Source of the DNA: SIG714 sp045629725 | GTDB taxonomy: Bacteria > Bacillota > Clostridia > Oscillospirales > CAG-272 | DNA length: 31,421 nt | Reading direction: 5' to 3' | NCBI GenBank assembly: GCA_045629725.1 | Contig: JAZQRT010000096.1 | Location: 1-31,421, forward strand | Shown here: positions 6,598 through 14,451 of the stretch, piece after piece | How positions within the stretch are numbered: position 1 is the first letter of the stretch | Layout of the letters: every line of letters begins with the position of its first letter | The notes under the pieces: model-generated | Database searches by the model: none | What the model saw: the letters and a program-made list of their open reading frames with translations, nothing else | Told to the model about the DNA's origin: nothing | Position numbers and translations under genes: made by a program

Positions 6598-9500
6598 GAT
6601 TGATTTTCGGATAAGTGGGGGAAAACTCGGCTCATTGCATAAAATTGCCATGAGCAGTGCTCCTGGTTACCCGGGTCGGTGACGTAATTTTCACTCTTCC
6701 AGAATTCGGGATAAACACAGATATTGTTTTTCTTAGCGGTTTTAAGCTCCAAAGCAACAATTTCCTTGATCCTTTCGGTATCCCCTATCATGTTGCAGAA
6801 CATCAGTTCCCATGCAATTCCTTTTCCGATAAGCTCTCGGGTGAGTTCACTCGTGCCAAGTGTCGCTTCGGTTGCAAGAGCATCGATTCCGTACATTTTG
6901 ATTGAGGCGTATTTCTTGTAGATATCATAAGTATTCTTCATGATATCCATATCCATTCCGTACCACTCGGCGGCAACAGGCGCGAGATTTACCCATGAAA
7001 TACCTGCATAGAATTTCATTCCGTCTTCAACGTCATAAAATTCGCCGTAGATCTTCTTTCCGTCGATCTCGGTGACGAGATGCTTGTTGATGCCTTCCTC
7101 GATCTTTTTTGCATATGACAGCCATTTTGAGCTCATGGCTCCATCGTTCATGCTATCAGCCACTGCGCTTAACTCATAAAGTGCTTGAGAGGCAAAAACA
7201 TTGGTGAGCAGGTCATAAGATACCCAATAGCGGATTTTTCTTGAGTGCTCAAGAGATGGGTTGAGCAAAAGATCCATTTTGCTGTTGTAATATTGCTTGT
7301 TGTCAAGATAGTAATTGGCGAATTTTTTTATTATCGGGTAGGATTGCTCTATGAAGATGCGGTCTTCCTCTGTTCCTTTATTGTTGTTGACATACATTAC
7401 CCAAGCGTGGATAAGCATATAGTTTGCATCTGTCTGAGTGTAGTCGCTGATGAGCTTGATCTCCGAGCGGTAAGCCTCAAAGCCTGCCTCTCCCTTGACG
7501 TTTTTTGCCGTTCCGTTTTCTTGTATCAAGGTTTCAAGGTTGTCAATGGTTGTCGAACCGCACCAATAAACCTTGTCCGAGATATCAATGCCTTCAAGCT
7601 TTATAAAATAATTTCCTTTTTTGGATATTTGGAAAAGGGGAAGATCAAATTTGAAGTTCACCCAATCTGCAGATTCGGAAATGTCTGAAACGTTGATGGC
7701 TTTTGCATCGATTATTTGCTCGGTATCACCGTTTTTCTTATAAAGAGTAGCCTTGATCTTACCGTTTGCGCCCTTTTCCTTGGAAAGAAGAACGCTGACG
7801 GCAGTTATTGTTTCTCCGTTGCAGCTTATCTCTTGGATTCCCGCGGTGTTTTTATCTATGGTTATAAGAATATCTTTATCTACGTCAAAATTGGGATCAA
7901 CAAGAAAATCAAAACCGACTCTGTGCCAAGCGTTGTCGTAATAATAACTGTCGGCGGCAGTTTTGGAGTCCGTCATTACTCTTGTTCCTTTTTCGGTATC
8001 CACGAGAGTGACGACTATGTAATAATAATCCTGATAATTGAGGTCTATGCCATTTTCAAATACCAAGGTGTATTTCTTTTCTCCGATTTTATCGATTTTT
8101 ATTTCAGTACTTGCGATGGCGGTGCTTGGATCCTGATAATTCTTTCTTATCTCGGCTTTTATTTTACCGACGGATTTGGTGGCGTTTACTGTGATGTCTA
8201 TTTCCGAAAGCTTGTTGCCGCGTGCTTCAAATCCTTCGACGATTGTGTTTGGATCATAGCTGATGATTTCAAAAGCAGGGTAGTAGGGCTTTTCCTGCCA
8301 TCCGTTGAGGGCGCTAAGGTCATAGTTGTATGAGTTAATGCTTCCGCAGCTGCTTGTTGTTCCGTACCAAATTACTTTGCCGCTATTGGCGGTTGCTTCA
8401 AGGAGTAGATAATAAGTTTTTCCGACCTCTACGCTAATAGGTGCGTCAAAAGTGATCGTTCGCCAACCACCCGCAGAACCCTCTCCGAAGGTGAAGGTCT
8501 TTTCGGCGATTGCGGTGCCTTGGTCCTTGTAGTCGGTGCAGATCATAACTTTGACTGTATCTGTATTATGAGTTTTGGAAAGGTTCACTTCAACTCCCCA
8601 TATCAGTTTGTTTTTGGGTATGAACGCTTGAGCTGCACGGTTGTTGGGAGCGTTAATGATATAAATGCCGCTTTCGGCTTTCCTTTGAGAAATGAGGTAT
8701 TTCTCTGTGATTTGACTATCACTTTCACCGATTACGAAGGCGCAATATACCGAAACCTCACGCCAACCGTTACCGCCGTAGGCGTTTTTGTCATAGTTCC
8801 AGGATTTTAAATATCCCGAGTTACCGCTGTCAATACCGTACCAAACTACCTTGCCGCTGCCTGTGGGGGCATACAATTTGAGGTAATAAGTGGTGTTTTG
8901 ATCAAAGGAGACAGTTTCTTCAAGAGGTATTGTTTTCCATCCTGCCTTATTATTTGAAAATTTATATCTACCTGTTGCTACTAAGGTTTCAGGGGATGTA
9001 AGATCGGTATATATTTCTGCAATTACCTCGCTTGAGGAGACTCCTTCAAGATATGCTTGAACAGAATCAACGTGGCTTTTGTTTGATATAAAGGGCGTTG
9101 CAGCTCCGTTGTTTGGCGCATTCAGTAAAAATTGCGCTTTTCCCGATTCGGATTGTTCTTGATACAAGTTTATGTATTCGTTATTTTGGCCTGTTAAATA
9201 ATTATTGCGGTATTCCTCGTCTTTTATATTGTCGATAATATGAGTTGTACGGTTAAGTCCGAGTGCTGCATGATAAGACAGCAAATACTTCAAAATTGCA
9301 CGGGCAGAATCACTGTCATTATGGGATAAATGTGCCATGGCTTGAATGGCACTGTCACGAGAGAACATGCCGACATAGGTGCCTGTAAGAGAAGTAATTG
9401 CATATCCGCGGTCTGTGATTCGGTTGAACAATATATCATAACTGTTTTTATACAATTTCATATCTTCCTCTGATAGAACTATATCCGGAATGTTTGTGTC

Positions 9501-9671
9501 AGTGAGTTCTGTTTCTGTTTTTGTTAAAATATCGGTGAGGGTGGATGTGTCGATCGTAGTATCTTGGAGAGTTGTCGGGAATGATGTTTCACCCGGTGTT
9601 ACAGAACAACCTACCGTGGTGAGTATCATTGCTGATGCAAGAACGGATAGAAGTATCTTTTTTGCTATCAA
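6594..9671 (-). CDS. Large lipoprotein: (alpha/alpha)6-type glycosidase-like domain interrupted by four beta-sandwich modules
   Basis: This is a 1025-residue surface lipoprotein. The signal ends in the lipobox TVGC with C22, and a Thr/Ser-rich linker runs to about 60. Residues 66-170 are helical and resemble the first hairpins of a six-hairpin glycosidase (GYAITSLTGTYVGMFSRD at 89-106). Residues about 737-1020 return to helical-barrel sequence rich in Trp, Tyr and acidic residues. Between them lie four beta-rich modules at about 175-316, 331-472, 474-595 and 596-736. Modules one, two and four share an S-[GD]-K-V-x-W-x-G motif, and one and two share APNN. The start is TTG at 9671 with AAAGGAGG 9 nt upstream. 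A carbohydrate-active role is inferred from fold resemblance. No catalytic pair is identified. Confidence 0.65.
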   Translation of the reverse strand: MIAKKILLSVLASAMILTTVGCSVTPGETSFPTTLQDTTIDTSTLTDILTKTETELTDTNIPDIVLSEEDMKLYKNSYDILFNRITDRGYAITSLTGTYVGMFSRDSAIQAMAHLSHNDSDSARAILKYLLSYHAALGLNRTTHIIDNIKDEEYRNNYLTGQNNEYINLYQEQSESGKAQFLLNAPNNGAATPFISNKSHVDSVQAYLEGVSSSEVIAEIYTDLTSPETLVATGRYKFSNNKAGWKTIPLEETVSFDQNTTYYLKLYAPTGSGKVVWYGIDSGNSGYLKSWNYDKNAYGGNGWREVSVYCAFVIGESDSQITEKYLISQRKAESGIYIINAPNNRAAQAFIPKNKLIWGVEVNLSKTHNTDTVKVMICTDYKDQGTAIAEKTFTFGEGSAGGWRTITFDAPISVEVGKTYYLLLEATANSGKVIWYGTTSSCGSINSYNYDLSALNGWQEKPYYPAFEIISYDPNTIVEGFEARGNKLSEIDITVNATKSVGKIKAEIRKNYQDPSTAIASTEIKIDKIGEKKYTLVFENGIDLNYQDYYYIVVTLVDTEKGTRVMTDSKTAADSYYYDNAWHRVGFDFLVDPNFDVDKDILITIDKNTAGIQEISCNGETITAVSVLLSKEKGANGKIKATLYKKNGDTEQIIDAKAINVSDISESADWVNFKFDLPLFQISKKGNYFIKLEGIDISDKVYWCGSTTIDNLETLIQENGTAKNVKGEAGFEAYRSEIKLISDYTQTDANYMLIHAWVMYVNNNKGTEEDRIFIEQSYPIIKKFANYYLDNKQYYNSKMDLLLNPSLEHSRKIRYWVSYDLLTNVFASQALYELSAVADSMNDGAMSSKWLSYAKKIEEGINKHLVTEIDGKKIYGEFYDVEDGMKFYAGISWVNLAPVAAEWYGMDMDIMKNTYDIYKKYASIKMYGIDALATEATLGTSELTRELIGKGIAWELMFCNMIGDTERIKEIVALELKTAKKNNICVYPEFWKSENYVTDPGNQEHCSWQFYAMSRVFPHLSENQS

Positions 9672-9723
9672 AATAAGTCGCCTCCTTTGTGAATAACATA
9701 GTCAAAGTGTATTTATTACATTC

Positions 9724-9752
9724 ATGATATCATATTACAGTGTTAAAATCAA
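9724..9752 (-). promoter_or_regulatory. Promoter of the 1025-residue lipoprotein gene
   Basis: On the minus strand TTGATT (9747-9752), a 17-bp spacer and TATCAT (9724-9729) with an extended TGA lie 53 bp upstream of the TTG start. The arrangement, including the ATGATATCAT palindrome over the -10, is the same as at the next gene downstream (6569-6597). Confidence 0.72.
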
Positions 9753-9794
9753 TAGGTATTTTTAATTGTATTTTATATATATAATAAATAAGGA

Positions 9795-9832
9795 AGAAAA
9801 AAGCAAAGGAGCAGGTGTTGACCGCTCCTTTG
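9795..9832 (-). terminator. Intrinsic terminator of the M23 peptidase gene
   Basis: A 9-bp stem (9804-9812 with 9824-9832) around an 11-nt loop is followed, on the minus strand, by a U-rich tract copied from the A-run at 9795-9802. It starts just past the stop of the gene at 9842-10588. Confidence 0.82.
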
Positions 9833-9841
9833 AAATTGGAA

Positions 9842-10588
9842 TTATTCAATTCCCGGAATGTCTTCTTCGTCCTCCTCGGAATAATTGATATAAATCTCGG
9901 GATCCTCGTTCTTGCCGTTCATTTTGATCTCGAAATGAAGGTGGTCGCTTTCTGCACATTCAATAAGGGCGGAGTTGCCAACGGCACCGAGAATTTGTCC
10001 CTCACCTACGTTAACTCCCGCGGCAATTCCGCTTGCAAGCTCGTCTTCGAGGTTTGCGTATATTGAGATGAGACCGCCGCCATGGTCAACGCAAACTGTC
10101 TTTCCGAAAAGAGGGTCGTTGTAGATATCCATAACAGTACCCTTGGCTATTGAACAAACTGCGGATCCTACAGGTGCGCTGATGTCAATACCTGAGTGAG
10201 TTCTGTAATCGTTCATTGTAAAAGAGAATACAGGCACTTCAATGCAAAAATCTTTCATTATATTTCCCTCGGTGGGAAGTGAAAAGGTCATGGGGTCACT
10301 GTTATCTGCGGGGACCTTTGTTTTGGTAGGCACAGGTGTTGGTGTAGGTGTGGGAGTTGCTTCGGGCGTTGTGGTGGCAGGGGGCGTTTCGTTTTTTGTT
10401 TTATGGGGAGTTGGACTTGATGTTTCTGCTTTTGAAGTGGTTTGCGGGATGGGGGTCCTGTTTGGCTCAACGGGTTTGTTTGCAGATGTAAAAGTGATTA
10501 TGCTCACACAGAGAATTGCAAGGATGACAAGAGCAAGTGCAAGATATACTACACCGTTCATGATTTTTCTTTTTGTTTGGTAACTCAT
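9842..10588 (-). CDS. Membrane-anchored M23 (LytM-type) peptidase, SpoIIQ-like
   Basis: The 248-residue protein has a short cytoplasmic N-terminus, one membrane helix at about 11-33, a Pro/Thr-rich linker (about 40-95) and an extracytoplasmic LytM domain from about 100 to 235. The zinc motifs are intact: H131-x3-D135 in THSGIDI, then H216-x-H218 in DHLHFE. An acidic tail ends the chain. This layout matches SpoIIQ, the forespore partner of SpoIIIAH in the engulfment channel. Clostridial SpoIIQ keeps the zinc ligands, while Bacillus subtilis lacks the first histidine. A sigma-F-like promoter upstream supports that role. It could instead be a general cell-wall endopeptidase. AAAGGCGG precedes the ATG. 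Confidence 0.75.
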   Translation of the reverse strand: MSYQTKRKIMNGVVYLALALVILAILCVSIITFTSANKPVEPNRTPIPQTTSKAETSSPTPHKTKNETPPATTTPEATPTPTPTPVPTKTKVPADNSDPMTFSLPTEGNIMKDFCIEVPVFSFTMNDYRTHSGIDISAPVGSAVCSIAKGTVMDIYNDPLFGKTVCVDHGGGLISIYANLEDELASGIAAGVNVGEGQILGAVGNSALIECAESDHLHFEIKMNGKNEDPEIYINYSEEDEEDIPGIE

Positions 10589-10632
10589 TTGAATTCCGCC
10601 TTTCCGAGAAGTAGATAATCTGTCTCTGGGTT

Positions 10633-10661
10633 TATTTTTCCCATTAGAGGAAAAGTTATTC
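10633..10661 (-). promoter_or_regulatory. Candidate sigma-F (forespore) promoter of the SpoIIQ-like gene
   Basis: On the minus strand GAATA (10657-10661) and, 14 nt on, GGGAAAAATA (10633-10642) resemble the sigma-F -35 and fit the sigma-F -10 consensus GGNNANAHTR at every position. No good sigma-A promoter lies in the same gap. The start codon is about 45 bp further on, at 10588. Confidence 0.5.
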
Positions 10662-10688
10662 AGATGAATGTTAAGAACTGAAAAACAA

Positions 10689-10730
10689 AAGCTGTAAAAA
10701 ACTCAAATCGAGTTTTTTACAGCTTGTTTT
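10689..10730. terminator. Intrinsic terminator downstream of abrB, probably bidirectional
   Basis: A perfect 16-bp stem (10689-10704 with 10710-10725) with a 5-nt loop is flanked by T-rich sequence on the plus side and A-rich sequence (U-rich on the minus strand) on the other. It isolates abrB from the M23 gene. The 96 bp between it and the abrB stop hold only a weaker, mismatched GC stem near 10796-10816. Confidence 0.85.
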
Positions 10731-10821
10731 ATTTTATCGAAAATTGCTCTGCTTTAGATTAAAACAACATAAGAGGAGTACTTGTAAAAGTGCCGCCGTT
10801 CCTTTGAGGCTGCTTTTTTAT

Positions 10822-11070
10822 TTAGTCGGCAATTATCTTGAGCGATTTGAGGCAATCTCTGCAAATGAGCTTTCCTTTAAAATATGTGATCTCGTCTGCG
10901 TTTCCGCAAAAAATGCACGAGGGTTGATATTTCTTTAAAATGATTCTGTCTCCCTCAACAAATATTTCCAGAGGATCTTTTGTTTTAAGGCCCATGGTAT
11001 CGCGGATTTCTTTGGGAAGAACAAATCTTCCAAGGGTATCTATAGGTCTTACAACTCCGGTTGATCTCAT
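10822..11070 (-). CDS. abrB: AbrB/SpoVT-type transition-state regulator with C-terminal cysteine cluster
   Basis: The 82-residue product has a swapped-hairpin AbrB DNA-binding domain at 1-47, with RPIDTLGRFVLPKEIR at 8-23 as the core motif. A short C-terminal tail has two CxxC pairs, C52/C55 and C70/C73, likely to bind zinc. This form is typical of Clostridia. AbrB proteins repress stationary-phase and sporulation genes during growth and usually regulate their own transcription. AAGGAG precedes the ATG. It has a strong promoter, and its neighbour is a sporulation-type gene. Confidence 0.88.
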   Translation of the reverse strand: MRSTGVVRPIDTLGRFVLPKEIRDTMGLKTKDPLEIFVEGDRIILKKYQPSCIFCGNADEITYFKGKLICRDCLKSLKIIAD

Positions 11071-11095
11071 AATAAAATTCTCCTTGAATATTTAT

Positions 11096-11136
11096 ATTAA
11101 TGGATTAATAATAACATAAATAAAAATAATTGTCAA
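11096..11136 (-). promoter_or_regulatory. abrB promoter with overlapping inverted repeat
   Basis: On the minus strand a consensus TTGACA (11131-11136) stands 17 bp from TATTAT (11108-11113), with an extended TGT. Directly over the start region is ATTAAT-GG-ATTAAT (11096-11109), a 6-bp inverted repeat that could be an operator, perhaps for AbrB itself. A related ATTAATGG recurs at 11150-11157. Confidence 0.72.
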
Positions 11137-11340
11137 CCGTAAAATGTAAATTAATGGTAATTTTTACATAAAAATATCAAAATAGGAAATAAAAGCATCG
11201 AAAAAGGGAGATAAATGCTTACTTGTGAAAATAAATAATGGAATAAATTGTGATAATATGCGAAAATGCAGATGCTATATGGACTAAATGTTAAACAAAT
11301 GTAAATAATGAAAATTCTTGGAATTTTTTTGGGAAAGCTA
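11137..11340. other. AT-rich spacer between abrB and the ribosomal operon
   Basis: This is part of the 541-bp gene-free gap between abrB and rpsJ. It is strongly AT-rich. I see no coding sequence, no clear promoter with correct spacing and no stable hairpin. A GATAAT at 11252-11257 has no -35 at a usable distance. Confidence 0.6.
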
Positions 11341-11369
11341 TTGATTTTTTTTAAGAGATGTGATAGAAT
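11341..11369 (+). promoter_or_regulatory. Promoter of the S10-spc-alpha operon
   Basis: TTGATT (11341-11346), a 17-bp spacer and TAGAAT (11364-11369), with TGA at 11361-11363 as an extended -10, give a good sigma-A promoter. Transcription should begin near 11376, leaving an untranslated leader of about 236 nt before rpsJ. Confidence 0.75.
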
Positions 11370-11370
11370 A

Positions 11371-11530
11371 GCGGAGCTTGATGTGCGATGAAGCGGAAGG
11401 TTGCTGCGAAGAGCAGGTAATTTCCGTGGAGTATGTCCGAACAATCGGGCGAACAAAGTATTTTTAGCACCAAGCCAGGCGACGTTTTACCCGGAATTTT
11501 GCACAGACCCATGCGAGATATCCGGATTTT
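11371..11530 (+). promoter_or_regulatory. Structured leader RNA of the S10 operon
   Basis: The leader can fold into several helices. CGGAA (11394-11398) pairs with TTCCG (11421-11425), enclosing a TGCT/AGCA hairpin. A 6-bp stem with an ACAA loop forms at 11435-11450. CCGGA (11491-11495) pairs with TCCGG (11520-11524), enclosing GCA/TGC. TGTGC (11382-11386) can pair with GCACA (11501-11505) to close the whole fold. I recall similar sequence ahead of rpsJ in other Clostridia but cannot confirm it. In Escherichia coli L4 represses this operon through the leader; whether that applies here is unknown. Confidence 0.6.
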
Positions 11531-11611
11531 AAAAAGGTGAAAAAAGAAACGCCCGGCAAAGTGTTAAAATCCACGCCCCAGTTATTTCATTCTGATAAGG
11601 AGGCAAACAAA

Positions 11612-11923
11612 GTGGCAGAAATCAAGAAAATGAGAATCAGACTCAAGAGCTATGATCATACACTTATCGATCAGGCTGCATCGAAGATAGTTGATGCTGC
11701 AACCAGAAACGGTGCAACAGTATCAGGACCTATCCCGCTCCCCACAGAGAAGGAGATTACAACAATCCTTCGTGCGGTACACAAATATAAGGATAGCCGT
11801 GAACAGTTTGAGCTGAGAACACACAAGAGACTCATCGACATCGTAAAGCCCACACAGAAGACAGTGGATGCTATATCGAGTCTCGAACTTCCCGCCGGTG
11901 TTGAGATCGAGGTTAAGATCTAA
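11612..11923 (+). CDS. rpsJ: 30S ribosomal protein S10
   Basis: S10 sits in the 30S head and, with NusB, also takes part in transcription antitermination. The 103-residue protein begins at GTG, 8 nt after AAGGAGG (11597-11603), and reads VAEIKKMRIRLKSYDH, the normal family start. An ATG at 11537 is in frame but adds 25 non-conserved residues inside the leader and has only a weak site. The conserved PLPT and HKRLIDI segments are present. It is the first gene of the super-operon. A 100-nt gap follows before rplC. Confidence 0.96.
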   Translation: MAEIKKMRIRLKSYDHTLIDQAASKIVDAATRNGATVSGPIPLPTEKEITTILRAVHKYKDSREQFELRTHKRLIDIVKPTQKTVDAISSLELPAGVEIEVKI

Positions 11924-12023
11924 GTCTTAAACTTCTGACCAAAGCGACAGAAAGTTTTATGTCATGTTGACATCTGAAAATACCTAAGATGCCAACCAAT
12001 AACTAAAACAGGAGGAAACAAAA

Positions 12024-12653
12024 ATGAAAAAAGGTATCATCGGAAAGAAAATCGGAATGACACAGATTTTCGACGATAACGGAAATGCGATCCCCGTAAC
12101 AGTGATCGAAGCGGGTCCCTGTGCAGTGACACAGATTAAAACAAAAGAGAATGATGGCTATGAGGCTATTCAGCTCGGATTTATGTCCATTGAGGATAAG
12201 AAGGTAACAAAGCCTCTCAAGGGACACTTTGCATCAAAAGGAGTTGCTGCAAAGAAGCATCTTAAGGAGTTCCGTCTTGAGGATATCTCCGGTTACAGTA
12301 TTGGCGATACCGTTGCCGCTGACATTTTTGCAGCAGGTGAAAAGGTCGACATTACCGGAATTACAAAGGGACACGGTTACACAGGTGCGATCAAGAGATG
12401 GAATCTTCACAAGCTTCGTATGACACACGGTGTTGGACCTGTACATCGTCAGTCAGGATCTATGGGTGTTATCGACCCTGCGAGAATCTTCAAAAACAAG
12501 AAGATGGCAGGTCAGTGGGGTAATGAACAGGTAACAGTTCTTAACCTTGAAGTGGCAAAGATCGATGCGGAAAAGAATCTCATCGCTGTAAAGGGAGCAG
12601 TTCCCGGAGCACGCGGCGGAATCGTATTCATCCGCAATACAGTTAAAGCATAA
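12024..12653 (+). CDS. rplC: 50S ribosomal protein L3
   Basis: L3 is an early 23S rRNA-binding protein whose long loop reaches the peptidyl-transferase centre. The 209-residue product has the N-terminal IGKKIGMTQIFDDNG segment, the GITKGHGYTGAIKRW motif that starts the extended loop, and the SGSMG and KKMAGQWGNE motifs. Length is typical. AGGAGG is 8 nt upstream of the ATG. The gap before it (11924-12023) shows no strong terminator, so readthrough from rpsJ is expected. Confidence 0.97.
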   Translation: MKKGIIGKKIGMTQIFDDNGNAIPVTVIEAGPCAVTQIKTKENDGYEAIQLGFMSIEDKKVTKPLKGHFASKGVAAKKHLKEFRLEDISGYSIGDTVAADIFAAGEKVDITGITKGHGYTGAIKRWNLHKLRMTHGVGPVHRQSGSMGVIDPARIFKNKKMAGQWGNEQVTVLNLEVAKIDAEKNLIAVKGAVPGARGGIVFIRNTVKA

Positions 12654-12671
12654 CGGAAGGAGGAAATATCG

Positions 12672-13295
12672 ATGCCTAATTTGAAAGTTGTTAATATGGC
12701 GGGCGAAGAGGTTGGAAGCATTGAGCTTTCTGACAAAGTATTCGGCGCTGAAGTAAACGGTGCGGTACTTCACTCCGCAGTAAGAGCATATCTGATGAAC
12801 CAGAGACAGGGTACACAGTCCACTCTTACACGTACAGAGGTTTCCGGAGGCGGAAAGAAGCCTTGGAGACAGAAGGGAACAGGTAGAGCAAGACAGGGTT
12901 CAACAAGAGCTCCTCAGTGGACACACGGTGGTGTAGCTCTCGGACCTAAGCCCAGACTTTACAAGGTTTCTCTTAACAAGAAGACAAAGAGAATCGCAAT
13001 GCAGAGCGCACTTTCTTCTAAGGTAGCTGCAGGCGAGATGATCGTTGTTGATGCTATCACAGCAACAGAATACAAGACAAAGCCCATGGCAGCAATGCTT
13101 CAGGCTATCGGCGCAGAAGGAAAGTCACTTGTAGTTCTTTCCAGTGTGGATGCAATGGTAATCAAGAGCCTTGCAAATATCCCCGGTGTTAAGACAGCAC
13201 AGGTAAATACTATCAACGTATATGACATCCTCAACTGCAAGAAGCTCGTTGTTGTATCAGCAGCAGCACAGAAGATCGAGGAGGTATATGCATAA
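12672..13295 (+). CDS. rplD: 50S ribosomal protein L4
   Basis: L4 binds domain I of 23S rRNA and lines the exit tunnel; mutations in its loop give macrolide resistance. In Escherichia coli it also represses this operon. The 207-residue product contains the conserved tunnel loop KKPWRQKGTGRARQGSTRAPQW. An AAGGAGGAAAT lies upstream. Its stop and the rplW start share one base in TAATG, so the two are translationally coupled. Confidence 0.97.
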   Translation: MPNLKVVNMAGEEVGSIELSDKVFGAEVNGAVLHSAVRAYLMNQRQGTQSTLTRTEVSGGGKKPWRQKGTGRARQGSTRAPQWTHGGVALGPKPRLYKVSLNKKTKRIAMQSALSSKVAAGEMIVVDAITATEYKTKPMAAMLQAIGAEGKSLVVLSSVDAMVIKSLANIPGVKTAQVNTINVYDILNCKKLVVVSAAAQKIEEVYA

Positions 13296-13588
13296 TGAAG
13301 AACTTTCACGATATAATCATTGCTCCTGTAATCACAGAAGCAAGCATGGACAAGATTGCTGATAAGAAATATACCTTCGAAGTTCAGAAGGATGCAACAA
13401 AGCCTGAGATCGCAGAAGCAGTAGAAAAGGCGTTCGGCGTTAAGGTAGCAGTTGTAAACACAATGATTATGAAGAGTAAACCCAAGAGACGCGGTTATTC
13501 CTTTGGATACACATCCGAGTGGAAGAAGGCAGTTGTAACACTTACAGCTGATTCCAAGACAATCGAGTTCTTTGAGGGAATGAACTAA
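13295..13588 (+). CDS. rplW: 50S ribosomal protein L23
   Basis: L23 lies at the tunnel exit and is the docking site for trigger factor and the signal-recognition particle. The 97-residue product has the IIAPVITEASM start region and the KVAVVNTMIMKSKPKRRG loop that contacts rRNA. Its ribosome site, GAGGAGG, lies inside the end of rplD. Length is normal. No unusual residues are evident. Confidence 0.96.
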   Translation: MKNFHDIIIAPVITEASMDKIADKKYTFEVQKDATKPEIAEAVEKAFGVKVAVVNTMIMKSKPKRRGYSFGYTSEWKKAVVTLTADSKTIEFFEGMN

Positions 13589-13601
13589 GGAGGGGCGAAA
13601 A

Positions 13602-14432
13602 ATGGCAGTTAAGATTTATAAGCCCACTACACCGGGTAGAAGAGGAATGTCTGTTCCTTCTTTTGATGAAGTAACAAAGTCCACTCCCGAAAAGAAACTT
13701 CTTACAGTACTTGCTAAGAAGGCCGGAAGAAACAGCTACGGTAGAATCACAGTTCGTCACAGAGGCGGCGGAAACAAGATCAAGTACAGAATTATCGACT
13801 TTAAGCGTCAGATCGAAGGACCTGCAAAGGTTATCGGCGTTGAATACGACCCCAACAGAACAGCATACATCGCACTTGTTGAGTACGAGAACGGAACAAG
13901 AACATACATCATTGCTCCTGCAGGACTCACAGACGGTGATATCATCGAGAGCGGCGCTAATGCAGATATCAAGATAGGTAACACACTTCCTATTGCCAAC
14001 ATTCCTGTTGGTACACTCATCAACAACATCGAGCTTTATCCCGGTAAGGGCGGACAGCTTGTTCGTTCTGCAGGAACATTTGCTCAGCTTATGGCTAAGG
14101 AAAATGGTAAGGCTCAGGTTAGACTTCCTTCCGGAGAGGTTCGTTATGTTCGTCTTGACTGTAAGGCAACAATCGGTCAGATCGGTAACATCGAACACGA
14201 TACAATCAATGTTGGTAAGGCCGGAAAGACGCGTCACAAGGGCATTCGTCCTACAGTAAGAGGTTCTGTAATGAACCCCTGCGATCACCCTCACGGTGGT
14301 GGTGAAGGACGTTCACCCATTGGTCATCCCGGACCGCTTACTCCTTGGGGTAAGCCTGCACTTGGATACAAGACACGTAACAAGAAGGCAAGAACCGAGA
14401 AGAACATTGTTAAGCACAGAAACGGTAAATAA
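13602..14432 (+). CDS. rplB: 50S ribosomal protein L2
   Basis: L2 is one of the most conserved ribosomal proteins, needed for subunit joining and near the peptidyl-transferase centre. The 276-residue product has the RNA-binding GRNSYGRITVRHRGGG segment, an OB-fold core and the C-terminal HPHGGGEGRSPIG motif with the functionally important histidine. AAGGAGG lies just upstream, 14 nt after rplW. Length and motifs are typical. Confidence 0.98.
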   Translation: MAVKIYKPTTPGRRGMSVPSFDEVTKSTPEKKLLTVLAKKAGRNSYGRITVRHRGGGNKIKYRIIDFKRQIEGPAKVIGVEYDPNRTAYIALVEYENGTRTYIIAPAGLTDGDIIESGANADIKIGNTLPIANIPVGTLINNIELYPGKGGQLVRSAGTFAQLMAKENGKAQVRLPSGEVRYVRLDCKATIGQIGNIEHDTINVGKAGKTRHKGIRPTVRGSVMNPCDHPHGGGEGRSPIGHPGPLTPWGKPALGYKTRNKKARTEKNIVKHRNGK

Positions 14433-14451
14433 TTGAAGGAGGCAGCAGATT

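Noticed and set aside
7245..8333. Plus-strand open frames inside the 1025-residue lipoprotein gene
   Set aside because: They have no ribosome site and low-complexity hydrophobic translations; the minus-strand gene has signal peptide, ribosome site and promoter.
11252..11257. Second upstream promoter for the S10 operon
   Set aside because: The nearest TTGTGA is 23 bp away, outside workable spacing.
11388..11420. Leader peptide of ten codons before rpsJ
   Set aside because: It is weakly placed relative to any ribosome site and coincides with a hairpin; structure is the simpler reading.
11537..11611. Longer S10 starting at ATG 11537
   Set aside because: The 25 extra residues are unlike S10; GTG 11612 has an ideal ribosome site and family start.
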